Translations under genes and position numbers: made by a program | Shown here: piece after piece, positions 1 to 9,024 of the stretch | How positions within the stretch are numbered: the first letter of the stretch is position 1 | How the letters are laid out: every line of letters starts with the position of its first letter | NCBI GenBank assembly: GCA_943704525.1 | Contig: CALSCQ010001510.1 | Location: forward strand, 1 to 20,006 | Reading direction: 5' to 3' | DNA length: 20,006 nucleotides | Source of the DNA: Pigoraptor vietnamica | Lineage: Eukaryota; Opisthokonta; Filasterea | Notes under the pieces: generated by a model | What the model saw: the letters and a program-made list of their open reading frames with translations, nothing else | Databases searched by the model: none | What the model was told of the DNA's origin: nothing

Positions 1-371
1 ACCGGCCGGGAGAGCCCCGCAAAATGAGCCCCACCAGGTCGCGCACACAGCGGTCGCACCGGGCCCGCTCAGCCGGTTAAGCCGTCCCCGCCGAGAGCCC
101 AAGTGGCACTGAATGTCAATTGCATCATTGGCAGTCCGGCGACGGATGTGTAATTGCCCGCGGGATTTGCCCGACCCAGCTGGTAACCAGCCAGTGCTCG
201 GCCGACTCAGCCGCCGTCTCGGCGGCCCGGACCACAAAAGCGGCAGTCAGTGCGGCTGGGTCACTGGCACGTAATCAGCACGCCTGTCGCCGTGCCCGGC
301 CATTCAGGCACATCTTGGGCAAACTCCGTGGCACGCCGGCAGTCAGTGGATGATTTAGTCCGGGCGGCGCG

Positions 372-591
372 GCAGTGTTGCCTGAGCGACATCAAAAAAC
401 AGACTGCGTAGCCGCGGGCCGGCCCTGGGCTGCAGCCGCCGGCATGCCAGCCGGATCAATCTGCGAAACACTGTGCCCGACCACACTGTGCTCGCTGTTG
501 AGCAGTCTGTCAGTGGCGCCGCAACCATTCAGGGGCCGTCTGCCAGCGGGCCAAGTCGCTCTGTCCCAGTGACGCCGCAGTGTTGCCTGAG
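372..591. repeat. 15-bp direct repeat pair within the CAGT block
   Basis: GCAGTGTTGCCTGAG occurs identically at 372-386 and 577-591, 205 bp apart. A second loosely repeated word, CCATTCAGG, occurs near 300 and 526. These suggest that part of the block arose by duplication followed by divergence. Confidence 0.6.
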
Positions 592-1227
592 TCGCGGCTC
601 AGCAGTCAGCCCTGGCAGTGGCGAGCGCCGGCACAAGCCAGTCTTAGTCTACTGAGTGGTGTGGCTACGGGGGCCACCGCGGCCGCGCCGCGCTAGTGGA
701 CGTCGGGCAACTCAGCGGCGTCGCCGGCCGCGGGCCGGGCAAAGATGGGGCGCTGCCTCTCGGCTGGAACCGTTAATAACTGTTGGGAGGGCACAGTGAG
801 GAACTGGCATTGACAGTCGGTGGCCCGGCCGAGAACAGTGAGGATATCAAACTCCACCGGTGGCGCTGCTGAAGTAACCTGCCCGGCACAGACTGTACCT
901 GAGGCACTGCCCGCCATCGAACAGTCCGCTCAGTAATCTTATGCCTTGCGGCAACTGCTCTCGCTGCCGGGGTCAGTGTTCGAGCCCTCAGAGTGACGGC
1001 GGTCGCCGGCCGGCCGACGACTGCGACGGCACTGACCCGGCAGTAAGCGCAGCAGTGGTCGGGGCGGTTGAGCATCCATCGCTGGCTGGGCCAGTCGGAT
1101 GCGGCTCGGTGCATGGCGAGCCGACTGATCCCGCCAGGACGGGGATCATTCAGTCTGTGATCGGGCCGCCGGTCGCCGGCAGTTGCCATCGGGTCGGCCT
1201 TCTACTGGCAGCGCACACCGCGGCCAG

Positions 1228-1268
1228 TATATAAAATACATTGCGGCGTCTACGCTCACTTTTCAGTT
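1228..1268 (+). promoter_or_regulatory. Possible core promoter: TATA box plus TCAGTT initiator
   Basis: TATATAAAATA lies at 1228-1238 and is the only strong TATA-like word in this GC-rich block. TCAGTT lies at 1263-1268, placing its A (1265) about 35 bp downstream of the TATA start. This is close to the spacing usual for a TATA/initiator pair, and TCAGT matches the classical arthropod-type initiator core. A plus-strand transcript starting near 1265 would run towards the weak candidates at 1527 or 1895. CAGT is so frequent nearby that the initiator match alone carries little weight. Confidence 0.3.
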
Positions 1269-1526
1269 GCGACCGCCGGTTCACTGATTTTGAACCGGCC
1301 AACAGCCGACTGACCGGAGCCGGCCGGCGGGTGTCAGTTAGTGACTCGGAGGCAAGCCCCGCCGGGCCGGCGGCGGCGTGGGCAATACAAATCAGTTAAC
1401 AGCTGCCCCGGAAGTACAAGAATACGACACTCACTGTCGTTGACCTTTGAAATTCAGTGTGTGCGCATTTCTGCCTCTCATTTTTCGTTGGCGCGCGCTT
1501 CCCCGCCGCGCGTCTTCGCTTCAGCC

Positions 1527-1787
1527 ATGTATTGCATCCAGGTGTTTCTGCCGCTCTTCTTTCTCCCTCTCCCGTCGCCGACGAGCCCCCTCGCGCCGTT
1601 CTTCGCCGCGACGCTCGCTGCGTGCATGTACGCGCACTATCGCCCGTGCATCGTGTGCACCGTACTCCTCGTCGCGGGTTTTGCCCTCGCGTGCCAGTCC
1701 GGCATTGGCAAGTGCTGGATCGACGTGAGCGCAATGGCGTACGGCCCATCACCGGCGAACGCGTCAATTCCCCTCGCTGCTTCGTGA
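1527..1787 (+). CDS. Weak candidate: small hydrophobic protein, 86 aa
   Basis: An ATG-initiated frame of 86 codons ends at TGA 1785-1787. It contains two hydrophobic stretches: residues about 5-30, and about 40-58 (PCIVCTVLLVAGFALAC). The second could be a signal peptide if translation starts at the internal ATG at 1626. A strong-looking splice donor, GTGAGC after WID (near 1725), could make this a first exon. No downstream exon could be paired with confidence. The frame resembles no family known to me, and the opposite strand is also open. It may be non-coding or a 5' exon. Confidence 0.2.
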   Translation: MYCIQVFLPLFFLPLPSPTSPLAPFFAATLAACMYAHYRPCIVCTVLLVAGFALACQSGIGKCWIDVSAMAYGPSPANASIPLAAS

Positions 1788-1894
1788 AAGGGCGCCCGTG
1801 TCACGTCATTCGTTTGTGTACGGCGAGGCGCTGCGTGGAAAGTGCCATGCTTTGGAAACAGCGCAACGGCGCGACGCCAACGTGATGGGGGGAC

Positions 1895-2231
1895 ATGCGC
1901 ATCCTGTCGTATGAGAGCCTCGAGCCTGATGGTGAGCAAGAGAAGGAAAGGGATCTTCGCTTGCGCGCACGAGGTTAGTCGATGTCTTTGTGTTTGTGTT
2001 TTTCTCTTTTATATTTTTGCACTTGCTCTTTTCCATTTGCGTACACGGGCTTGTGTGGCGTATGTGTCGCGTGTTGTCTGTTGCGTCAGACGGATTCGTG
2101 TAGAAATGCGTGCGCGTATGCTTGCGTTTGTGTGTGCGTGTATGTGTGTGTGTGCGTGAGTGCGTCCAATGTGTTTTTGTGTGCGCGTGTTTTGTGTGTG
2201 TGTGTGTGTGTGTGTGTTTGTGTGTGTGGTA

Positions 2232-2274
<43 letters not shown>

Positions 2275-2471
2275 TGTGTGTGTGCGTGCGCGCGTGTTAT
2301 TGGCGGAATTATCACTTGAGCACCAGTTTCATCAACTAAGCTCGGCTTTCCGTCCTCGCAGGTGCGCGCGAGAGTCGCTCAACACGTGCGTCCCTCATTG
2401 CCCCATCACCGCCACGTTTGCACTCGTGCCAGCCACGAAACAGCGCTCGAATTGCATTGAAACAGACATAA
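1895..2471 (+). CDS. Weak candidate: two-exon small charged protein
   Basis: ATG at 1895 opens a polar frame (MRILSYESLEPDGEQEKERD...) of 26 codons plus one base. It ends at the donor GTTAGT (1974). A pyrimidine-rich acceptor ending TCGCAG at 2361 restores phase 1 and gives 35 further codons to TAA 2469-2471, for 62 residues in all. The 388-bp intron would hold a long (TG)n tract, as the better-supported introns in this window do. Splice phase and intron character argue for it. The short, unrecognised product and basic exon 2 argue against. It would converge on the cysteine-rich gene, 87 bp away. Confidence 0.25.
2110..2297. repeat. Imperfect (TG)n microsatellite
   Basis: Long interrupted TG repeat with TGCG, TTTG and GGTATG interruptions. 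Open frames through it encode Cys-Val or His-Thr polymers and are not genes. It probably lies in the intron of the candidate at 1895-2471. Confidence 0.9.
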
Positions 2472-2558
2472 ACAGGGGGCATTATGGAACTCGTTTCATT
2501 GCTCACAGACACGGCAGGAGGGATTGGGGGGGGGGGAACGAACGAACCGAGTACTCGC

Positions 2559-3466
2559 TCACACGACGTTTCCGAGCGCAAAGCGGACGGGCGCGTAGTT
2601 GCAGCAGTGGTGTTCGAGCGTCGTCTCGTTGCGGCACCACCCGCAGTCCCAGTCGTGGTCTCCGCACTCCTCCGAATCGACGCAGTTGACTGTGCCGCTC
2701 ACGAGCGTCTTGGGCACGGGGCAGCCCTTGTGCGCGGGCGAGCAGCGGCGCGGAATCTGAGAGGGAAAGAGAGAGAGCCGGGGGAAAGAGAGAGGGGGGG
2801 GGGGGGTAGGGAGGGAGAGCCGGGTGTTTAGCTTATGCCATCGATTCGTACTCGTCGAAGCAGCCCCACGTGACAGAGGCCCACAAACATGCGCCCCATG
2901 GCATCACCGAAACGGAAGGGGGAGAGAGTCAGGGCGAGTGACGAATGGAGACTGTGGTATAATGGTTGCAATTGACGGCAAAAAACGCAATTTCCTCGTA
3001 AAGATCGACAGCACACGTGCGCACATATGCCCACGTACAACATTTTCGCCCGACACGACGGCGCACGCGCAAGAAATGAGCGGTCCTCACCGTTGTAACG
3101 GACCCGTCAAAGAGCGTCACCGTGAGCTCATCGCAGCAGACCGAACCCGCACCGCAGTCGCCGTCGGCCGCACAGCACGCAACGCCCTTCGCAGCGCACT
3201 TGGACCCACAGCACATCTGGCCGTCACCGCAGTCGCGATCGTTCTCGCACGCACACCCGCCCGTCGTCAGACAGTTCGCGGGCGCGCACGTCGCGGCGCA
3301 CGTCGCGGGAAGTGTCACGTCGGCCGTTGCGTTGAGAAGAGAGCCGGGCACAATCAGGCCTGGGCAGCAGAGGCCATTGCCGCAGTCGGAGTCAGATGTG
3401 CAGCACTGCTCGCCGAGGGAGACGCAGGCGTTCCTGCAGAGCAACGGACGGCAACGTTAGGAATGT

Positions 3467-3555
<89 letters not shown>

Positions 3556-3906
3556 TCAAATCATAGACATCTGTCCATCAACTCCATAAAATGATCGAGA
3601 AAGTGAGTGTGGGTCGTTCAAGATTCAGGTGGGATGTCCAACAATGGCGAGACCAGGAGACGCGTGTTGCCCCACGCCGCGAACAGTATCGAAAAGGTCC
3701 GTCAAGGTGCTGACACACCACACAGGTTAAAAGGCGCATCGGACCCACTTGTTGGCACACCACGCCTGCCCGTTGCCGCAGCACTCGCCCTTATGCCGCA
3801 CTTCGCCCTGCAGCAGTAACGCACAGTCCGTGTAATTAGAAAGTGAGAGAGGCCACACGGGCTTGCGCACATTCAACGACCACAACAGCTGCTGCACATG
3901 CGTGCA

Positions 3907-3964
<58 letters not shown>

Positions 3965-4176
3965 GCGCGCACCAGCTTGTTGCAAGTGACCCAGCACGCG
4001 TTGAGAAGCGTCTCTAGGTAGGGGTTGACGAGCGGGTTCGCCGCACAGACGGGGACGTATCCCTCGAGCTTGCAGAGGTCGCACAGGCCATCCTGCGCCG
4101 CCGGCATCGCGCGCACAGCCGCAGTCGCAAGTGCAATTGCCGCCACGGCCACGACGAGAACGCGCACGCTCGCCAT
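2559..4176 (-). CDS. Secreted cysteine-rich protein, three exons, 250 aa
   Basis: Exons on the minus strand are 4176-3965, 3433-3091 and 2756-2559, totalling 753 nt. Donors are GTAGTT (3964) and GTGAGG (3090). Acceptors are CTCTGCAG and a long C/T tract ending in CTCAG. Phases agree at both joins. Exon 1 starts with a signal peptide (MASVRVLVVAVAAIALATA) and then a Kazal-like spacing (CDLCKLEG, PVCAANP, NACWVTC). Exon 2 carries three modules of the form CxxDxDCGxGxxCC (CTSDSDCGNGLCC, CENDRDCGDGQMCC, CAADGDCGAGSVCC), a pattern shared by WAP-like and Dickkopf-like disulfide modules. Exon 3 adds about 11 more cysteines and an N-glycosylation sequon (NET) before TGA. The protein is predicted to be exported and disulfide-stabilised; protease inhibition is possible but unproven. 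It is divergent with the Roco gene across a 290-bp promoter. Confidence 0.75.
2757..2822. repeat. Purine tract (G/A-rich, 13-G run)
   Basis: GAGAGG-type repeats and a G run. On the minus strand this is the extended polypyrimidine tract immediately before the acceptor of exon 3 of the cysteine-rich gene, so it is probably functional splice sequence as well as simple repeat. Confidence 0.75.
3469..3553. repeat. Compound microsatellite (TG)n(AG)n
   Basis: An uninterrupted TG tract (3469-3518) passes directly into an AG tract (3519-3553). It lies in intron 1 of the cysteine-rich gene, about 35 bp upstream of its exon 2 in the direction of transcription. It is likely hypervariable in length. Confidence 0.95.
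3727..3807 (-). other. Orphan exon-like segment inside intron 1 of the Cys-rich gene
   Basis: On the minus strand a good acceptor (TTACTGCTGCAG) is followed by 26 codons including GECCGNGQAWCANKWVRC and then TAA. The cysteine pattern resembles the host gene. Read in this frame it needs a phase-0 donor, whereas exon 1 ends in phase 2, so it cannot simply be an alternative last exon joined to exon 1. It would fit after a phase-0 exon such as exon 2, as in a duplicated or rearranged copy. It may be a relic of a tandem duplication or an exon of an unseen isoform. Confidence 0.35.
3911..3958. repeat. (CA)n microsatellite next to a splice donor
   Basis: Perfect CA repeat on the plus strand. In the sense of the cysteine-rich gene it is a TG repeat starting only 6 nt inside intron 1, directly after the donor GTAGTT. 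Confidence 0.95.
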
Positions 4177-4466
4177 TTTCCTTGCGTCTCCCAGAGTATT
4201 CACAGGTCGAAGGAGCTCTCCTTAGATTTAAGAAGTTGATGTGGGACGAAAAGTGCTCACATGGCCAAGTACAACAATAGCCACGACGTAACACGTGTTA
4301 CAACGGCTGTCATCAATCCCACGGTCACGTGACAGCGGGACAAATCGCCACAGTGGCGACGCGCAGCACAGCGTAGAGAAGCTCTCTGTCACCCTTCCCT
4401 CGCGAGTGTCTTGCGTTAACTGGGACTTGTGTTTGTTGCTGTCGTTCGCTCCTGCTTACTGTGCGA
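4177..4466. promoter_or_regulatory. Divergent promoter with two CACGTG palindromes
   Basis: This 290-bp gap separates the start codons of the minus-strand cysteine-rich gene (4176) and the plus-strand Roco gene (4467). It contains GTAACACGTGTTAC at 4288-4301, a perfect 14-bp palindrome, and GTCACGTGAC at 4324-4333, a perfect 10-bp palindrome. Their centres are 34 bp apart, near the middle of the gap. Both have the E-box core CACGTG bound by bHLH-zipper proteins, and GTCACGTGAC equals the consensus published for the animal TFEB/CLEAR element. No TATA box is evident. Co-regulation of the two genes is an inference. Confidence 0.5.
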
Positions 4467-6021
4467 ATGGGCGACCCGTTCCCAGCGAAGGGGGGCAAGG
4501 TGCGCGCGTGTGTGCACTCATTGTATGCCGTGTCGTTTACAATTTGTGTGTGCGTGGTAGTGCAACTGAAGCAACTCTATGTGTGTGTGTGTGCACTCAT
4601 TGTACGCAGTGTCGTTTACCATGTGTATGAGTGTGTGTAGCAATGCAACTGAAGCAACTCTATGTCCGTGTGCATGTGTGCGCGTGTGTCTCCCTAAGCC
4701 GTGTCGTCGCACGCGAATGTGTACGAGAGTGTGCGTGGTACTGCAATAGCAACTCTATGTCAGTGTATGCGTGCGAGCGCGTGATTGCGAACCGCAACTG
4801 TGTGCGAGAGCGCGTGTGTGGTTGCTATGTCTTGTAGTCCGCAGCTGCAGTTTGCACTGCGACTGTGCCGTTCAATTAGTCACGTTTTGCCACAATGCTT
4901 TGGTCGTTTGAGTTCGTGTCGACATCTTCGCACTCTTTCACCGTTTTGCTGCATTTCTCTGTCTCGATTGCGCAGCCCTTGAACGAATGTCCCCCGCAAT
5001 ATCGCAATGGGTGAGTTTGTGTGCGCTTCGAGTGAATGGTCACGTGGCAGTGTGAGCTGCGTAGCGTGTCGTTGACATGGGCTGTATGCCGTGCGCTTCG
5101 AGTGATGGGTCGCGTGGCAGTGGGAGATGGGTAGATTGCCGTTGATAAGGGCTGTATGCCGTTGAACAAACTGTGGGCTATGGGCTATGGTGTGGGGCGC
5201 TGTTTCGGTGCATATTATCGTGCGTTGCGTTGGTCGTTGGTGTGACGTTGGAATACCTTGCAAGTTCGGATGCATGCGGTCATGGGCGTGCTTGAGTTCT
5301 CTGAACCATTGCTCTGTCAGCTACACGGGCGCGTTCTTGTTTCTGCTGTTGCGGTAGCCTCGTACTCTCACGGGCGCGTTTTGGTTTCTGCGGTTGCCGC
5401 GGCGTCGTACACTCACACCTGTCCGGTCTTCCCTCTGTTCAGCTGCTATTTCGGGCGCATGTCGCGCGATACCGCGGAGGGCTTGCTCTTGGATGCCCCC
5501 GTGGGCGCGTACATTGTGCGGGAGAGCGAACGTCTCGTCGGTGACTACGCTTTGTCCATGAAGTGAGTCGCACGCAATGCGGAAATGGGACGCTCGTGCG
5601 TGTGTGTTGTGTGCGTGTGTGCGTGTGTGTGTGCGTGTGTGTGTGTGTGTTGTGTGCGTGTGTGTGTGTGTGTGTGTTGTGTGCGTGTACGTGCGTGTGT
5701 GTGTGTGTTGTGCGTGTGTGTGTGTGTGTATGTGTGTGCGTGCGCGTGTGTGGATGTGTATGTGTGTGCGTGCGCGTTCGTGGCGTTACGTGCTTGCCTT
5801 CCGCTTATGTGGTGGGGAGGTGTGTTTTGGCTGTTTTGAGGTCATGTGCGCGTTCGTGCACGTGTGCTGTCGCGAATGCCTTGCGCATTAACTCACGCGC
5901 CCTCCGTCGCAGGTTGCCGACGTCCGTAAAACACTTCCGCCTCTTCTTTCAAAATGGAGAGCACTACGTAAACGGTGAGAGTGCGATGGGACAAATGAAT
6001 AGCGCCCCATCCAACAGACAC

Positions 6022-6066
<45 letters not shown>

Positions 6067-7702
6067 ACACACATACACACACACACAACGGAACACGCGT
6101 ACCGACACACTCATCCGCGCACAACATAGAGCCATCGCACACGTGTGTCACGTATTACGTGCCGAGCATGCTTGTGCACCGCTATGCTCACAAGGAACGC
6201 TCGCGCACATGGTCACGCAAACTACAGAGGACAATCGCTACGAGACAATCGACAATCTCGTGTCTCTTGGGTTGGGCCATTACCTCGTCACAGAGGCCCC
6301 ACTGTACGAAGCACCGGTGCGTTGCTGTCGCCTCGGCTTCTCTCTTATTTAGCAAACCCATTCGCATGCGTAGCAGGCTGAGTGTTGTATGTGTGCGTGC
6401 GCGAGCGCGTGTGTGTGTGTCTGTATCTGTGTCTGCGCTTGTGTAAGCGCGTTATTTTCTCGCGCATGTGTTGCGCATTCCGCACAACGTCCATCCAAGA
6501 AGCACACACACATGCGCGCCCCATGCACACACCCACCAATTCTCATGTTTGCCTGGGCATTAATGGTGTGCAGAACGACTGCCTGCGAAAGCCCGCCGAG
6601 TCGCCCCAACAGACGGATGCGCCGCCCCTCCCCCCGCCGCACGGGTCCCCTTCTGCCTCTGCGGCGCACGATGGCGCAGCATCGGGACCGCAGAAAGACC
6701 ACGTATTCAAGACACACACGTTTGCCAAGCCCACATGGTGTGATTGGTGCGTGCGAAGGAACAAAGGGATGTCTGTGCTGTATGCTTGCTCGCTGTGCGG
6801 CTATTGTCGTGCATGCATGCGTACGTGCGTGCGTGTATGCGTGCGTGTATGCGTGCGTGTATGCGTGCGTGTATGCGTGCGTTCGTGCTTCATGACGAAG
6901 CTGAACTGACTCTTCGACCCGCGCCAGGTGCAAGGAGTTCATGTGGGGATTGGTAAATCAGGGCGTCCAATGCAAAGGTACGTTGAGCGCGTGGATGCGT
7001 GTTCCAGGCGTTGTGCGTTGTTGAGTGCGTGGATGCGTTTGCTTTGACGTATAAGGCGTTGTGCGTTGAGTGCGTGGATGTTGCGTTGACGTTGCAGGTG
7101 TTGCGTTGAGTGCGTGGGTGCGTGTTTCAGCTGTTGCGTTGAGTGCGTGGGTGCGTTTTGCGTTGATGTGTCAGCGTTGTGCCGATAATGTGCTCCTTCC
7201 GTGCTCAGCTGTTGACTCGTGCGTCGGCTGCGCTCTTTGCGCCTTGTTTGGGCTGCTTTGTTTGGCTTGCACACCACCTCATCATGCGTTCGCCTCTAAG
7301 CTTCTGCTCGTGGCAGCGCTGCTGTCCTTTCTGTCTCTCTCTCTCCATCCAGCATTACGATAGAGTCTATGGACATCCCGCAGACATGGGAACTGAGTGC
7401 ATCTGTTTCTTTCTCTCGCTCGCAGAATGCGGTTACAATGCCCATAAAATGTGCGCCGACCTCGTGGGCCCGTGCGGCGGGAAGGGCTCCCGCAAGTAGC
7501 ACGAATTCGCCGCAGCGTGTCGTGTACCTAACTGCTCTCGCTCTGCGTGCGCGTTCGCTGTCCCATGCGTGCTCTCCTTCTTGTAAAGGGCAGGATATTG
7601 GCCTCTCTCACGGCGATGAGTGGCTTTTCACTTTATTTAGGGTATGCAAGGATGCAAGTCAACTGTGACGCAATGTGTGGTACACATTCGCCTGACTTGC
7701 TC

Positions 7703-7743
<41 letters not shown>

Positions 7744-8993
7744 CAGCCGCACAGGCCAATTCTCTCTATATAACGCGGTTGACATTCGGCCCAAACAGAT
7801 ACATTACACACACACTTTCTTGGTCGTTTCTCATACTGTTCTTTCGAAAAACTTTTCTTTCCAGTTTGGGTTTCAGTGGCCTGGGCAATTTCAATACGGC
7901 TGCAGGGGCGATCTCAGCGGCGCCAAATGTGGCAAAGTATTTGCGTAGGTGACTCGCAGAAGTGCGTGCTTACGCTTCTCGTTATTGTGCGCCGCGTGTA
8001 TGTGTGTGCATGTGTGTGTGTGTGCGTGTGTGTGTGTGTGCAAGCCAGTATGTGAGTGCTGACGCTTCTCGTTATTGTGCGCCGCGTCGTGTATGTGTGT
8101 GCATGTGTGTGTGTGTGTGTGTGTGTGCAAGCCAGTACCGGTAAGAGGTGGAATATGTCCAGACATCCGAGCAACCTAAAAAAAATTTTCACTTGGTGAC
8201 TCAGAGACTGAAGGCCCGGCTTCTACTTTATTCTGCCGCCGCACTGCGATATTGAAAGCGTTCACTGCGATCGCGAAGTCGAGCGTAGCAATGGCGCTTG
8301 TTTACGAGAGGTGTGTGTGCGGGTTTTCCCTTTGCGTCGCTGAGTTTGTCGTACTTGTTGTTCGAGTGTGCGAGGCCGGCGGCTCAGAGTTTTGTGTGGG
8401 TCGCATCCGGCGGCCAAGAGTGTGGTTGTGGGACGCGCGTGCGTGCGTGTCAGGTGGCGACTTTTTGCGCAGAGTGTGGTTGTGGGACGCGCGTGCGTGT
8501 GTGTCAATGGCGACCTTTTGCGCAATCGCACGACGGGACATCGCTCGATTGATTTGTGTGCGCTTGCGGAGGCACAGTAGGAATAGGCCCTTTACTGATA
8601 CGCACGCACGCACACGTTCGGTCCCGCAGCCCTCCGGAGGAACAGTACGCGGAAGCATTGGGCTATCCGCGCTTCACTCCTGAGCATTTGATTGCATTTG
8701 CTGAGGCGAACGGAGGCAACGTACACACAATCAAGTGAGTTGTGGCGCCGGTCTCGAGCATTATTGCGTCGGGTACTGTGACGATACTTACGCGCGACGC
8801 TGTCATATACGCACGCACACACACACTGCACACACACACACAACAACAATCCGCCCTCACGCCCTCACACACACACACACACATACACTGAGACACACGC
8901 ACCCGCCCACACACAGTCACAAACACACACACACTGCACACACACACACACACATACACTGAGACACACGCACCCGCCCACACACAGTCACAA

Positions 8994-9024
<31 letters not shown>

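Larger units (their letters stand above)
1..1460. other. CAGT/ACTG-dense, GC-rich noncoding block
   Basis: No convincing gene is seen on either strand. The short frames here lack recognisable protein character. By hand count there are about 30 CAGT and 18 ACTG tetramers in about 1460 bp, roughly four times the chance expectation of about 11 combined. GCCGG/CCGGC words are also common. Examples of paired motifs are GGCAGTCAGTG at 242-252 and again near 339-349. The texture stops abruptly near 1460, where ordinary pyrimidine-rich sequence begins. Dinucleotide microsatellites, common everywhere else in the window, are absent. It could be a regulatory region, a degenerate satellite or part of a mobile element. 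Nothing here decides between these. Confidence 0.6.

Noticed and set aside
773-1189. 138-codon minus-strand frame in the CAGT block
   Set aside because: Low-complexity Arg/Ala-rich translation with no signal, domain or splice support. The region has non-coding texture on both strands.
1806-2689. Long open frames through TG/CA repeats (Cys-Val or His-Thr polymers), also at 5563-6151, 7891-8192, 8663-9142 and 17696-18004
   Set aside because: They are open only because the dinucleotide repeats lack stop codons, and they fall in inferred introns.
5258-5442. Upstream extension of the SH2 exon as a coding N-terminus (ATG at 5270)
   Set aside because: This stretch is a 45-bp tandem repeat with a good acceptor at 5441-5442. 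Joining to 4976-5010 and 4467-4499 gives an in-phase start and a better SH2 edge (QYRNGCYFGRMS).
6825-6886. Possible CRISPR-like array
   Set aside because: A contiguous 12-bp minisatellite without spacers, inside a eukaryotic intron.
7497-7499. TAG taken as the true end of a separate SH2-C1 protein
   Set aside because: Not excluded, but splicing at GTAGCA (7496) keeps phase 2 into the LRR exon at 7865, and no promoter or start codon is seen for a separate LRR-Roc-COR gene. It is kept as the main alternative.
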